Origin: Herbaspirillum seropedicae
Lineage (GTDB): Bacteria > Pseudomonadota > Gammaproteobacteria > Burkholderiales > Burkholderiaceae_D
DNA length: 64,000 nucleotides
Reading direction: 5' to 3'
Assembly (NCBI RefSeq): GCF_001040945.1
Contig: NZ_CP011930.1
Span: 3,839,021-3,903,020, forward strand
The notes under the pieces are model-generated. The model saw only the letters and a list, made by a program, of their open reading frames with translations, was not told the DNA's origin and searched no databases. A program made the translations under genes and the position numbers. Each line of letters opens with the position of its first letter. Position 1 is the stretch's first letter. Positions 51,363-61,152 of the stretch are shown one piece after another.

Positions 51363-52031
51363 ATGAAATTGCTCCTCATCGAAGACAATCCCCAGCTTGC
51401 CCACTGGCTGGAGCAGATCCTCAAGGAACACAAGTTCAAGGTCGATATCGCCGCCGATGGCGAGATCGCCGACCAGGTGCTGCGCGACGAGAACTACGAC
51501 GTCGTGCTGCTGGACCTGATGCTGCCCAAGCTGCACGGCAAGAATGTGCTGCGCCGCCTGCGCGAGCGCCACAATGGCGTGCCGGTCATGATCCTGACCG
51601 CCAGCGGCTCCATCGACGAGAAAGTCGAATGCCTGGGCGCCGGGGCCGATGACTACCTGGTCAAGCCCTTCGAGATCCGCGAACTGGTGGCCCGCATCAA
51701 GGTGCTGGTGCGCCGCCAGACCCCCGACAAAGCCGCCGAGATCCACTGCGGCAACCTGGTCTATGACAGCAATACGCGCCAGTTCGCCGTGGGCGGCGTG
51801 ACCCTGGCGCTCCCGGCGCGGGAGCATGACGTGCTGGAAGTGCTGATCCTGCGGCAAGGCAAGACCGTCTCCAAGACCGCGCTGATGAAGGGCGTCTTCA
51901 GCCTCTCGGAAGAACCCAGCGCGGACGCCATCGAAGTCTATATCTCGCGCCTGCGCAAGAAACTGGATCGTTCTGGCGCGGCCATCATGACCCTGCGCGG
52001 TCTGGGATATCTGCTGCGCCAGAGAGATTGA
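51363..52031 (+). CDS. OmpR-family response regulator
   Basis: This 222-residue regulator has a receiver with the acidic pocket IEDN, phospho-acceptor Asp51 (LLDLMLPKLHG), Thr in MILTA and Lys in VKPFE, then a winged-helix domain (LALPAREHDVLEVLILRQGKTVSKTALMKGVFS ... DAIEVYISRLRKKLDRSGAAIMTLRGLGYLL). The gene is directly adjacent to its kinase (stop and start touch at 52031/52032). The phased repeat at 51278-51349 overlaps its promoter, suggesting autoregulation. It is divergent from the ABC binding-protein genes, which may be its target. Confidence 0.92.
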   Translation: MKLLLIEDNPQLAHWLEQILKEHKFKVDIAADGEIADQVLRDENYDVVLLDLMLPKLHGKNVLRRLRERHNGVPVMILTASGSIDEKVECLGAGADDYLVKPFEIRELVARIKVLVRRQTPDKAAEIHCGNLVYDSNTRQFAVGGVTLALPAREHDVLEVLILRQGKTVSKTALMKGVFSLSEEPSADAIEVYISRLRKKLDRSGAAIMTLRGLGYLLRQRD

Positions 52032-53411
52032 ATGATCGACAGCCTGCGCCTGCGGCTGCTATGGTGGCTGCTGATCCCGATGGCGGTGTATGTGGGCCTG
52101 TCCACCAGCGACGCCTATGACAACGCCGTTTCCAGCGCCACCCTGGTGCAGGACCGCGCCCTGCTGGCCTCGGCCCGGATGATCGCCGGTCAGGTCGGCT
52201 GGAACGATGGCGCGCCGGTGGTCTCGGTGCCGCCGGCGGCGCTGGAACTGTTCGCCTCGCCGGCTCAGGACGCGGTCTACTACCAGGTGCTGATGGACGA
52301 CGACACGCTCCTGGCCGGCCGTCCCGACTTCCCCGCCGCGCCTGATTTCGCGGCGCTCTACCCGGTCTACAGCACGACCAGCTTCAATGGCAAGCCGCTG
52401 CGCGTGGTCAGCTACATCCGCGCACTATTCGACGAAGGCACCCTGCGCATGGTGGCCGTGTCGGTCGGCCAGACCATGCAAGGCCGCCAGGAAATGATCG
52501 ATGACCAGTGGCACGCCTCGCTGCGCCGCCAGATCGTCTTGCTGCTGCTGGCCATCAGCCTGGTGGTGCTGGGCCTGACCATGGAATTGCGACCGCTGCT
52601 GGCGCTCAAGGATGAGCTGGCCACGCGCCGGCCAGATTCGCTCACGCCGCTGCGCGCCGGCGGCCTGCAGCAGGAACTGCGCCCCATCGTGGAGGCGATC
52701 AACCAGTACATCTTCCGCCTCAACGCCCAGGTGACCGTGCAGAAGCGCTTCGTGGCCGACGCCGCGCACCAGTTGCGTACCCCCCTGGCGGTGATCGATT
52801 CGCAGATCCAGTTCGCGCGACAGCTCGACGATCCGGCCAGGGTGGCGCAGGTGCTGGCGTCATTGCAGGAAGGCAGCCGCAGCATGACCGACCTGACCAA
52901 CAAGCTGCTCCTGCTGTCGCAGGCCGAAGCCTCCGACAGCAGCGCCTTCCCGCGTGCGCCGGTGGACCTGCTGGCGGTGTCGGCGATGGTGCTGGAAGAA
53001 CTGTCCGGACTGGCCCTGAAGAAGGGCATCGACCTCGGCCTGGAGACCACGCTGGAGAGCGCCATGGTCAACGGCAACGAAGCCCAGTTGATGGGCATGC
53101 TGATGAACCTGATCGACAATGCCCTGCGCTATACGCCCGAGGGCGGCAAGGTCACCGTGGGGCTGGAGAAGAAGCGTAGCCAGATGATCATCACCGTGAG
53201 CGACAATGGCCCGGGCATTCCGGCCGAGGTGCGCGAGCGCGTGTTCGAGCGCTTCTATCGCAATGCCGCGCCGGACCAGCCCGGCTCGGGGCTGGGCCTG
53301 GCCATCGTGCGCGAGATCGTGCAGGCTTCGCAGGGGTCGATACGGCTGGATGCCCCGGCACAGGGGAGCGGGCTGGTGGCGACGGTGAGCTTGCCGGCAT
53401 TGCAGAGCTGA
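52032..53411 (+). CDS. TctE-like sensor histidine kinase
   Basis: This 459-residue membrane kinase has helix 1 (about 8-25), a 2CSK_N-type periplasmic sensor (about 30-165; SDAYDNAVSSATLVQDRALLASARMIAGQVGW, VYYQVLMDDDTLLAGRPDFP), helix 2 (RRQIVLLLLAISLVVLGLTM), H-box ADAAHQLRTPLAVI and ATP-site motifs (LIDNALRYTP, SDNGPGIPAEVRERVFERFYR, GSGLGLAIVREI). Such kinases usually sense carboxylates. The gene order with the divergent ABC operon suggests they sense or control uptake of the same compound, an inference. Confidence 0.9.
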   Translation: MIDSLRLRLLWWLLIPMAVYVGLSTSDAYDNAVSSATLVQDRALLASARMIAGQVGWNDGAPVVSVPPAALELFASPAQDAVYYQVLMDDDTLLAGRPDFPAAPDFAALYPVYSTTSFNGKPLRVVSYIRALFDEGTLRMVAVSVGQTMQGRQEMIDDQWHASLRRQIVLLLLAISLVVLGLTMELRPLLALKDELATRRPDSLTPLRAGGLQQELRPIVEAINQYIFRLNAQVTVQKRFVADAAHQLRTPLAVIDSQIQFARQLDDPARVAQVLASLQEGSRSMTDLTNKLLLLSQAEASDSSAFPRAPVDLLAVSAMVLEELSGLALKKGIDLGLETTLESAMVNGNEAQLMGMLMNLIDNALRYTPEGGKVTVGLEKKRSQMIITVSDNGPGIPAEVRERVFERFYRNAAPDQPGSGLGLAIVREIVQASQGSIRLDAPAQGSGLVATVSLPALQS

Positions 53412-53740
53412 ATTTCTTGGTGAAAACATCCACGAACCGTTCGAACTGAGTAGGCCACTTGGGGCCGTATCGAAGGCGCACCGGCCGCTACCCAGTGCGA
53501 ACGGTCCGTCAATAGCCTCGTACTGATCTCAGCGCTTGAGAGCGCAGCGATACAAAAACGCACAGCCCGCACAAGAACCGATCAAAAAGTATCAGCCCGC
53601 TGCGCGCTTTTGGCGTGGAGCGCCACGCCCTGCCCTCGTACTCTTGCTCCTGCCGTCCAACCGGCCGACCTGACTGCTGTCCTGCTCCCCCCGCAGCGCA
53701 AGCGCCAGGCGTGATCGATAAAAACATCAGGAGACAAACC
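53412..53740. other. intergenic region upstream of the sugar/polyol ABC operon
   Basis: This 329-base gap contains a perfect hairpin GGCGTGG-AGCG-CCACGCC (53612-53629) with no T-tract, and the SD AGGAG just before GTG 53741. I see no gene; the promoter of the ABC operon should be here but I cannot place it with confidence. Confidence 0.4.
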
Positions 53741-55012
53741 GTGAACAAGATCTGCTTGGGCGCCGCGTGCGCCGTCCTTGGCGCTGCCCTGCCCTTGGTG
53801 GCATCGGCGCAGTCCTGCAATGTCCCCGTGCTCAAGGTGCTGGCGCAGAAGAGCCTGGGCCTGACCGTGATGGAAAAATCACTGGCCGATTACCAGAAGC
53901 GCAGCGGCACCCGCATCGAGATCAGCTACTTCGGCGAGAACGACCGGCGCGCCAAGTCGCGCCTGGACGCCGCCACCAAGGCGGGCTCCTACCAGGTCTA
54001 CTACGTCGACGAGGCCAACGTGGCCGAGTTCGCCTCGGCGGGATGGATCGTGCCGCTGCTGAAGTATTTTCCCAAGGATGCCGATTACGACGACTTCCTG
54101 CCAGGTCGCCGGGCCGTCGCCAGCTACAAGGACGTGGCCTACTTCGCCCCGCTGATCGGCGGTTCCGACTTCCTCTTCTATCGCCGCGACCTGCTGGAAA
54201 AGGCCGGCCTGCCGGTACCGCGCACGCTGGACGAACTGGTGGCCGACATCAAGAAACTGCATTCGCCGCCCAGCGTCTATGGCTGGGTGGCGCGCGGCCA
54301 GCGCGGCTCGGGTATGAATGTGTGGCGCTGGGCGCCGTTCATGCTGGCCCAGGGCGGCCAATGGACCGACAAGAACAACCAGCCGGCCTTCAATTCGCCG
54401 GCGGCAGTCAAGGCCACGCAGCTCTATGCGGACCTGTTCAAGTACGCGCCCCCGGGCGCGGCCACCTATGACTGGAGCAATGCGCTGGAAGCCTTCCGCT
54501 CGGGCAAGGTGGCCTTCATGATCGAGTCCACGCCCTTTGCCGACTGGATGGAAGACAGCAGCAAGTCCAGCGTGGCCGACAAGGTCGGCTATGCCCGCCC
54601 GCCGGCGCCGCTGCCTTCGGCGGCCTATGGCCACGGCCTGGCCATCTCCGCGGTGGGCGCCAAGGATGAATGCACGCGCCAGGCCGCGGGCAAGTTCATC
54701 GCCTTTGCCACCGGCAAGGAACAGGAGCAGGCGCGCCTGCGCGAAAAGGTCTTCAGCGACTACAACCGCAGCAGCACCATCCAGAGCGATTACTTCCAGA
54801 AGAACGTCAAGCCGCAGATCCTGGCTGGCCTGAAGGACACCACGCCGGTGTCCAAGCTGACCATCTGGCCCAGCCCGCAATGGCCGGACATCGGCGACAA
54901 CCTGGGTGTGGCGCTGGAAGAGGTGTTTACCGGCACGCAGAAGGATATTACCCGCGCCCTGGACGAGGCTGCGCAATATGCGCAGGACGCCATGGAACAC
55001 GCGCGTAAATAA
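53741..55012 (+). CDS. ABC sugar/polyol substrate-binding protein
   Basis: This 423-residue periplasmic binding protein belongs to the family-1 extracellular solute proteins (MalE/SmoE/MtlE type). GTG 53741 (AGGAGACAAACC upstream) starts a signal peptide (ICLGAACAVLGAALPLVASAQ). Core: ISYFGENDRRAKSRLDAATKAGSYQVYYVDEANVAEFASAGWIVPL, LIGGSDFLFYRRDLLEKAGLPVPRTLDELVADIKKL, GKVAFMIESTPFADWM, FAT(G)KEQEQ. It is followed by two permeases and a truncated dehydrogenase, the typical order of a mannitol/sorbitol-type uptake operon. Confidence 0.9.
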   Translation: MNKICLGAACAVLGAALPLVASAQSCNVPVLKVLAQKSLGLTVMEKSLADYQKRSGTRIEISYFGENDRRAKSRLDAATKAGSYQVYYVDEANVAEFASAGWIVPLLKYFPKDADYDDFLPGRRAVASYKDVAYFAPLIGGSDFLFYRRDLLEKAGLPVPRTLDELVADIKKLHSPPSVYGWVARGQRGSGMNVWRWAPFMLAQGGQWTDKNNQPAFNSPAAVKATQLYADLFKYAPPGAATYDWSNALEAFRSGKVAFMIESTPFADWMEDSSKSSVADKVGYARPPAPLPSAAYGHGLAISAVGAKDECTRQAAGKFIAFATGKEQEQARLREKVFSDYNRSSTIQSDYFQKNVKPQILAGLKDTTPVSKLTIWPSPQWPDIGDNLGVALEEVFTGTQKDITRALDEAAQYAQDAMEHARK

Positions 55013-55088
55013 TTTCCTTCCCCATTCGCCCTACACGATGTAGCCGCCCTGGTCCCGTCACGGACCACGGCGGCCTCCGGAGTCCTGC

Positions 55089-55967
55089 ATGTTCAATCGT
55101 GGAAAGACCTCGCTGCCCTACCTGTTCCTGGGACCGTCACTGCTGGTGATGCTGGTGCTGGGCCTGGTGCCGACCGTGGCGGCGATCAACCTGGCGCTGA
55201 AGAACCGCGTGCTGCGCTACCCCGACAGCGACTATGTGTGGCTGCGCAATCTGGAACGGCTGATGTCGGACCGGCGCTTTCTCAATGCCATCGAAGTCTC
55301 GGCGGTCTGGGAGGTGGTGACGGTGCTGGGTGCAGTCATCGTCGGCATCGCCATCGCCGTCTACCTGTTCGAGAACGTCCATGGCAAATGGCGGCAAGCC
55401 ATGTGCGTGCTGCTGATCACGCCGGTGCTGCTGCCGCGCGTCTCGGCGGCCTTCATCTGGAAGTTCATGTATTCGCCGCTGACCGGCATCCTGGGCTGGC
55501 TGCTGGGACTGGTCGGCATCCATGACACGGCCTTCCTGTCCGACCCGGCCCTGGCCCTGTATGCGGTGGCGCTGGTCGATATCTGGCAGTGGGGCCTGTT
55601 CTTCGCGGTGATCGTGTTGAAGTTGCTGGAGACGCTGCCGCCCGAACCGCTGGAGGCGGCCCGGCTGGACTATGCACGGACCTGGCAGGTCTACGCCTAT
55701 ATCGCCCTGCCCATGCTCAAGGGGCCGCTGATCAGCCTGGTCTTCATCAAGATGGTGGAGTCGCTGCGCTCCTTCGACCTGATCTACGTGATGACCAAGG
55801 GCGGTCCCGGCGTGGCCACCGAAACGCTGGACATGTATGCCTATGCCCAAGGTATCGGGCTGTCGGGCAAGGTCTCGTACGCCTCGACCATGGCGGTGCT
55901 GATGATGATCGCCACTACGCTGATCTTTACCCTGATCTGGAAACGGGTGAGCAAATGGGAAGATTGA
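55089..55967 (+). CDS. ABC sugar/polyol permease, MalF/SmoF type
   Basis: This 292-residue inner-membrane permease has six helices (LFLGPSLLVMLVLGLVPTVAAINLAL at the start) and an EAA loop (LPPEPLEAARLDYARTWQVYAYIALPMLKGPLI). The block LIYVMTKGGPGVATETLDMYAYAQG is typical of the UgpA/MalF branch. It overlaps the second permease by 13 bases. It needs an ATPase encoded elsewhere, since none is found in this operon within the window. Confidence 0.9.
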   Translation: MFNRGKTSLPYLFLGPSLLVMLVLGLVPTVAAINLALKNRVLRYPDSDYVWLRNLERLMSDRRFLNAIEVSAVWEVVTVLGAVIVGIAIAVYLFENVHGKWRQAMCVLLITPVLLPRVSAAFIWKFMYSPLTGILGWLLGLVGIHDTAFLSDPALALYAVALVDIWQWGLFFAVIVLKLLETLPPEPLEAARLDYARTWQVYAYIALPMLKGPLISLVFIKMVESLRSFDLIYVMTKGGPGVATETLDMYAYAQGIGLSGKVSYASTMAVLMMIATTLIFTLIWKRVSKWED

Positions 55968-56767
55968 TCACACGCTGCGCCGTCTGGGGCGTGGGCATCG
56001 TGCTGGTGCTGGTGGCGGTGTTTCCGCTGTTGTGGGCGCTGCTCAATTCGGTCAAGACCTTGCTGGATATCGTCACGCCCACGCCGCGCTTTCTCTTCAC
56101 GCCAACGCTGGAGAACTACCGCCAGGTCATCGGCAGTCCGGAAGTGCTGGTGGGACTGACCAACAGCGCCGTCATCGTCGGCAGCGCCGTGCTGCTGGGG
56201 ACCTTCATGGGCGTGCCGGCCGCCTATGTGATTGCGCGCTATCACGTGCCGGGTAAGCGCGATATCCAGTTCTTCCTGCTCTCGCTGCGCTTCCTGCCGC
56301 CGGTAGCGGTGGCCATTCCATTGATCGCCATCTGGGTGGACCTGGGGCTGTATGACACGCGCTTCTCCATGATCGTGACCTACCTGCTGACCACGCTCTC
56401 GACCATCACCTGGCTGTCGATCCCGGTGTTCCAGCGCATGCCGCGCGAGATCGAGGAAGCGGCCACCCTGGACGGCTACGGTCCCTATGCGGTGTTCTGG
56501 AAGATCGCCCTGCCCAACTGCGCCACGACCCTGCTGGGCGGGATCATCTTCAGCTTCGTGCTGGTCTGGAACGAACTGATGATCGCCCTGGCGCTGACCT
56601 CGTCCAACAGCGCCACCCTGCCGGTGGTGGCGTCGGCCTTTACCTCCATGGGGCAGGAAGTGCCCTGGGGCGTCATCAACGCCTCCACCGTGCTGCTGGC
56701 GCTGCCGCCCCTGATCTTTGTGGGCGTGCTGAGCCGACTGTTGAATTCCATGCTCAAAGGAAAATAA
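55955..56767 (+). CDS. ABC sugar/polyol permease, MalG/SmoG type
   Basis: This 270-residue permease pairs with the preceding one. It has helices beginning AVWGVGIVLVLVAVFPLLWALLNSVKT and the EAA loop MPREIEEAATLDGYGPYAVFWKIALPNCATTLLGGIIFSFVLVWNELMIALAL. I chose ATG 55955, inside the end of the previous gene, because residues before it are not part of the family. The dehydrogenase gene begins 9 bases after its stop with SD AAGGAGA, so all four genes share one transcript. Confidence 0.9.
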   Translation: MGRLITRCAVWGVGIVLVLVAVFPLLWALLNSVKTLLDIVTPTPRFLFTPTLENYRQVIGSPEVLVGLTNSAVIVGSAVLLGTFMGVPAAYVIARYHVPGKRDIQFFLLSLRFLPPVAVAIPLIAIWVDLGLYDTRFSMIVTYLLTTLSTITWLSIPVFQRMPREIEEAATLDGYGPYAVFWKIALPNCATTLLGGIIFSFVLVWNELMIALALTSSNSATLPVVASAFTSMGQEVPWGVINASTVLLALPPLIFVGVLSRLLNSMLKGK

Positions 56768-56776
56768 GGAGATCCC

Positions 56777-59014
56777 ATGCAAGCCCTCGTACTCGAAGCC
56801 ACCCGCGAACTCAAGCTGCGCGAGATCGACCTGCCGCAACAGATGGGCGCGCAGGATGTGCGCATCCGCATCCACACCGTGGGCATCTGCGGCAGCGACC
56901 TGCACTACTACACCCATGGCAGCATCGGCCCCTTCAAGGTGGAAGCGCCAATGGTGCTGGGCCATGAAGCCTCGGGCACCGTCATCGAAGTGGGCAGCGC
57001 AGTCAGCCACCTCAAGGTCGGCGACCGCGTCTGCATGGAGCCGGGCATCCCGCGCCTGGATTCGCCGGCCACGCTGCGCGGCATGTACAACCTCGACCCT
57101 GCGGTGCGTTTCTGGGCCACGCCTCCCATCCATGGCTGCCTGACCGGCAGCGTGGTGCATCCGGCGGCCTTCACCTACCGCCTGCCGGACAACGTCAGCT
57201 TTGCCGAAGGGGCCATCGTCGATCCGGTCGGAATGACCAACGACTGGAGTGAATTGACGATGCCGGATCTACAGGCCGGGTTCGATGAGAAGCTGCATCA
57301 GCGCAAGATGATTGCTGACCTGCTCGCGCTGACCGAGCACCACGTACGCCAAGAGGCCCGCCAGGAAGTGGTCTTCAGCGATGCGGTTGCAGAAGCCTCG
57401 GCGCACCATCCGGATGGCGATATCTACAACGGCTTGAAGACCTTGGGTGCCATGTTCAAGCTGGGCGGGATAGACCGTCATGAGAAGAAGCTCCAGGAAC
57501 AGCGCAAGAAATACGGCGAGGACCTGGCCGGACGCCAGCAGGCGGCGGCTGATGATGCCTGGCATGAATTGACCCATGACAATGGAAAACCGACGCTGGA
57601 CGAAGCGGCGATGAAAGCCTTTCCGGCGATCTACGATGCTGCGCTCAAGCAATTTGAACCGCAACTTTTGCAACTGCTGATGGCGCATCTCGGCTGGCTC
57701 AAGAGCGAGCAATTGGCCAACTGGATGGAGGGTGTTCATGACGATGCGGACATCCGCAGTGGTTATGCTTACAGCGAATCCATGTCGCAATGCATCGGCA
57801 AGGCCGTCTGTTCAAAGCCATGTATTGATCAACTCGCCAGTTGGATCTCCAGTGGCAATCTTCAAGACAAACGCAATCTCTATGTCCGCGCCTTGCTGCT
57901 CAACCAGGCAGACATCATCGCAGCCACCGAAACGCAGTTCAAGGGTAGCGACTTCCAGTTAGAGAACATCCTCCATGTCTACAAAGGCGCTGTCATGCGC
58001 TTGGACGATCCGAAGCAGGCGGAGCAACTGATTGATCGCTTGGCGCTGACCACAGGCAATGTAATTGTCAAAGCCATCAGTGGGAGCAGTAGTGCCCTCG
58101 CACGAGCAATTGCACTGACTCACCTTCAGCTATTGGGTGGCGTCGGCATCAAGGTCAGCAACATGAGCCGTACCGATGTAGCGCGATGGGCGATCGCACA
58201 GGCGAAAGAACAAGGCATACAACTGGAGACAGACCGAAAGGAAACCAGAGTCGATGCGCGCAACCAAGCGCGAAAGGCAGTCAAGCAGGCCAGAGTTCAG
58301 AACCACTTCTTCTACGTGCTGGACATCGGCGCTCTTGAAAAGGATGGCCGCATCGCGCCAGGAAGCATCAAGGGTATTGGTATTCCTGGGGTTACCACGG
58401 CGAAGAATTGGCTTGGATCGGGATCACCGCGAGACTTCAAGCTTGGCGTCATGACCATGATCGTACAAATGGCGGCGTTGCAATTCGCCATGACAGATCT
58501 GGACAATAACGATCAGTTCAATCAGTGGGAAACGCGCACAAAAGCTGCGTTGGCAATTATCAGTCTGAGTGCAACGATGGTCGAGATCGCGATGGTAAGC
58601 GTTGAGAAATCGGTGGAGCACCCGCTGGCAGTATTTATCCGGAACCAGTGGGCGGTAGACGCAGAACTCGTTAGCACTATCCTAAAACGTGCTCGTAAAG
58701 CCGGAATGGTAGCTGGCGTCTTAGCAGAACTTTATGACCTCGTATTTAATGCTCCGCAAGAATTCAAAGACGAAAACTACCTTCTTATGGCGCTGTATGT
58801 GCTGAACGGGATATTAGGAATAGGCATCGCCTTGGCAGCCTATTATGCAATCACATCCATATGGGCACCGCTTCTACTTATATCCTTTGCCGTAGGAATC
58901 GCCCTCGCTTTGGTTAACAACAGTCAGCTAAAGACTTGGATTTCCCGATGTGATTTCTCTCTTGGAGAAAAATATAGTTCTTTCGAGGACCAAATTAAGG
59001 CCTTCAACGGATAG
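56777..59014 (+). CDS. chimera: truncated sorbitol/xylitol dehydrogenase fused to a T6SS effector C-terminus
   Basis: This 745-residue frame has two unrelated parts. Residues 1-148 are a zinc alcohol dehydrogenase of the sorbitol/xylitol type ([41 protein letters not shown]) cut before the Rossmann NAD domain. From about residue 149 ([12 protein letters not shown]) it reads as the rear part of a VasX-like/BC_3021-type T6SS effector: coiled helical region, then hydrophobic segments near the end ([75 protein letters not shown]), suggesting membrane insertion. The SD and start belong to the dehydrogenase. Dehydrogenase activity should be lost, and the effector lacks its VasX N-terminus. Likely a recombination product. 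Confidence 0.85.
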   Translation: MQALVLEATRELKLREIDLPQQMGAQDVRIRIHTVGICGSDLHYYTHGSIGPFKVEAPMVLGHEASGTVIEVGSAVSHLKVGDRVCMEPGIPRLDSPATLRGMYNLDPAVRFWATPPIHGCLTGSVVHPAAFTYRLPDNVSFAEGAIVDPVGMTNDWSELTMPDLQAGFDEKLHQRKMIADLLALTEHHVRQEARQEVVFSDAVAEASAHHPDGDIYNGLKTLGAMFKLGGIDRHEKKLQEQRKKYGEDLAGRQQAAADDAWHELTHDNGKPTLDEAAMKAFPAIYDAALKQFEPQLLQLLMAHLGWLKSEQLANWMEGVHDDADIRSGYAYSESMSQCIGKAVCSKPCIDQLASWISSGNLQDKRNLYVRALLLNQADIIAATETQFKGSDFQLENILHVYKGAVMRLDDPKQAEQLIDRLALTTGNVIVKAISGSSSALARAIALTHLQLLGGVGIKVSNMSRTDVARWAIAQAKEQGIQLETDRKETRVDARNQARKAVKQARVQNHFFYVLDIGALEKDGRIAPGSIKGIGIPGVTTAKNWLGSGSPRDFKLGVMTMIVQMAALQFAMTDLDNNDQFNQWETRTKAALAIISLSATMVEIAMVSVEKSVEHPLAVFIRNQWAVDAELVSTILKRARKAGMVAGVLAELYDLVFNAPQEFKDENYLLMALYVLNGILGIGIALAAYYAITSIWAPLLLISFAVGIALALVNNSQLKTWISRCDFSLGEKYSSFEDQIKAFNG

Positions 59015-59028
59015 CCGGAACTTGACTT

Positions 59029-60105
59029 ATGGATGAACGCATCTTTTCCTATAAGGCTGGCGCCCCGATTCCTGCTTGGGATTTGGAACACAGGCTATCT
59101 ATTCACGAACCAGTCGCTCCGGAATGTAAAGATACTGGCACGGTGTTTAGAGTCAATTCCACGTACATGGATGTTACCGATCAGCCATATAGAGATAGGC
59201 AGTGGCACGCAGGTGGAGTCCTTACCTCCTGCATCGGCGTTGCCGCCCCATTGGGGCTCATCGGCTATATGTTGATCCATCCACCGAGAGAGTTTGTCTT
59301 CACCTTGGCAATAGTCTGGTTAGTACTTCTGGCTAGTTCCGCCACCTTTGCGTATCTGACTTGGAAGTACGGCAAGGATGAGTTCTTCGCATTGAAACGC
59401 CGCCCAATCCGATTCCACCGAAAGGAGAAAAAAATATATGCGATCCGTCATCGCCGATTTTTTTCCAAGCCGGGCCAAGGTGATTTCGCATGGGAGATTG
59501 CATGGAACGAGAACGCGATCTTCTGCATCCACAAACGGATAGTCAACTACAGGCCCAGCTACCATATAAGGCACTACGAAGTAGACCAAGACGGCAACGT
59601 CATTCGTGCCTTCTCGATTGGCCGGACGTGGGAAGGTAAACGAAATCTTCAAGGCTTACTATCGCAATGGAACTATTGGTGCTGGTACATGAATCACGGA
59701 CCAGCCGATTTACCCAGGCCGCCGCTCTACTTCAAAGAACACGAAACCGCGCTGGAGAGCTTCCTGTTCTGCCTCTACGACTTCGGCACACGCGCCAGCG
59801 TCGCTTATCGTATTTCGGTAATGCCGTTCGTCCTGCTGATGACCAGTCATCGCCTCATGGCATTGTGGACTTGCCGCGACCCCGTCTGGCCACAGGCCAT
59901 CGAGGCACTCAGCACCATCGAACCTGGCGATCCTTACGATGAACCGAGGGGCGGAACACCAACAGGCTGGGGAGAAACCGCGCAGGCCATCGAGCGAGGC
60001 GAATACCCCTATGACCCGAAGAGCGACATGAAGGTATGGCGCGGTCAGAAAGATCCGGCCCGGAATGCCTTGCTTTGGGCTGAAGACATTCCTCCCCGGT
60101 ATTAG
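59029..60105 (+). CDS. DUF6708-like protein next to the T6SS effector (copy 1)
   Basis: This 358-residue protein starts MDERIFSYKAGAPIPAWDLEHRLSI, has two membrane helices (about 67-88 and 94-112: GVLTSCIGVAAPLGLIGYMLI, FVFTLAIVWLVLLASSATFAYL) and then a soluble domain with GKDEFFALKRRPIRFHRKEKKIYAIRHRRFFSKPGQGDFAWEIAW and WNYWCWYMNHGPADLP. Proteins of this type (DUF6708) are found beside VasX-like effectors and are candidates for immunity or accessory proteins; the role is inferred from context. It lies 14 bases after the effector stop and has a closely similar neighbour. The SD is weak. Confidence 0.8.
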   Translation: MDERIFSYKAGAPIPAWDLEHRLSIHEPVAPECKDTGTVFRVNSTYMDVTDQPYRDRQWHAGGVLTSCIGVAAPLGLIGYMLIHPPREFVFTLAIVWLVLLASSATFAYLTWKYGKDEFFALKRRPIRFHRKEKKIYAIRHRRFFSKPGQGDFAWEIAWNENAIFCIHKRIVNYRPSYHIRHYEVDQDGNVIRAFSIGRTWEGKRNLQGLLSQWNYWCWYMNHGPADLPRPPLYFKEHETALESFLFCLYDFGTRASVAYRISVMPFVLLMTSHRLMALWTCRDPVWPQAIEALSTIEPGDPYDEPRGGTPTGWGETAQAIERGEYPYDPKSDMKVWRGQKDPARNALLWAEDIPPRY

Positions 60106-60114
60106 GATATTTCC

Positions 60115-61152
60115 ATGGACGAACGAGCGTGCCCGAGCAATTTCGGACAGCCCATTCCAGAATGGGATCTTAGACATCGTCTACCCATCGATAAGCCGGT
60201 CAGTTCAGAGCGCAGAGACACCGCAACCATCTTTAGAATCAACTCGACTTATATGGATGTTACGGATCAGCCATTTAAAGATCGGCAATGGCTAGCGGGT
60301 GGGGTATTCATTGCCGCTTTCTTTTCAGCATTATTCGCTGTGACATTAATAAGGATTGTCCTAATTCCTGTACCGACGATTAGCATAGGGGTAGTTGCTG
60401 TCTACTGCGCATTAATCGGCTCATTGATTCGCGTCACATATATGGCGTTCAAATATGGTCGCGACGAATTCTTTTCACTAACCCGCCGCCCCGTACGCTT
60501 CAATCGCAAAGAAAAAAAAATCTATGCCATCCGCCGACGGCGATTCTTCTCCAAGCCGGGCCAAGGCGATATTACATGGGAAATTCCTTGGGATGAAAAT
60601 GCCATTTTTTGCATTCACCGTGGTGTGGCCCATCACCGCCGTTTCTACGATATTCGATATTACGAGGTTGACCATGACGGCAACGTCACACGTACAGTCG
60701 CAATTGGTAAAAAATGGGAAGATGAGGAAAGTCTGGGAGATCTCCTCGCCCAATGGAACTACTGGTGCTGGTACATGAATCATGGTCCAGCAGAATTACC
60801 CAAGCCTTTGTTGTTCTTCAAGGAGAAGGAGAACAGCCTGGAGAGCTTTCTGTTCTGCATGTACGGATTCGGCATGCGCGCCAGCGCAAATTATCGCATC
60901 TCCATGATGCCGTTCATCTTGCTAATGACCGGATTCCGCCTCATGGCACTGCGGACCTGCCGCGATCCCATCTGGCCTGAGGCAGTCGCCAAAATCAGCA
61001 TCATCGACCCCGGCGACTCATTCGATCAGCCCGGGGGAGACACGCCAGTGGGTTGGGCGGAAACGGCTCTTGCTCTTGAACGTAACGAGTATCCCGACGG
61101 TGACAAAAGAGAAATGAAAAATTGGACGGGTGAAAAAAAAACCTGCTCTTAA
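60115..61152 (+). CDS. DUF6708-like protein (copy 2) with 3' frameshift
   Basis: This 345-residue paralogue of copy 1 shares the N-terminal IPEWDLRHRLPI, STYMDVTDQPF, two helices, GRDEFFSLTRRPVRFNRKEKKIYAIRRRRFFSKPGQGDI and WNYWCWYMNHGPAELP. ATG 60115 has SD AGGA. The frame ends at TAA 61150-61152 right after nine consecutive A (61133-61141). With eight A, translation would continue through PALNALLLAKDVPPKN to TAG 61190-61192, matching the C-terminus of copy 1 (PARNALLWAEDIPPRY). So the last residues are frame-shifted by one base: sequencing error, slippage or genuine decay. Confidence 0.78.
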   Translation: MDERACPSNFGQPIPEWDLRHRLPIDKPVSSERRDTATIFRINSTYMDVTDQPFKDRQWLAGGVFIAAFFSALFAVTLIRIVLIPVPTISIGVVAVYCALIGSLIRVTYMAFKYGRDEFFSLTRRPVRFNRKEKKIYAIRRRRFFSKPGQGDITWEIPWDENAIFCIHRGVAHHRRFYDIRYYEVDHDGNVTRTVAIGKKWEDEESLGDLLAQWNYWCWYMNHGPAELPKPLLFFKEKENSLESFLFCMYGFGMRASANYRISMMPFILLMTGFRLMALRTCRDPIWPEAVAKISIIDPGDSFDQPGGDTPVGWAETALALERNEYPDGDKREMKNWTGEKKTCS

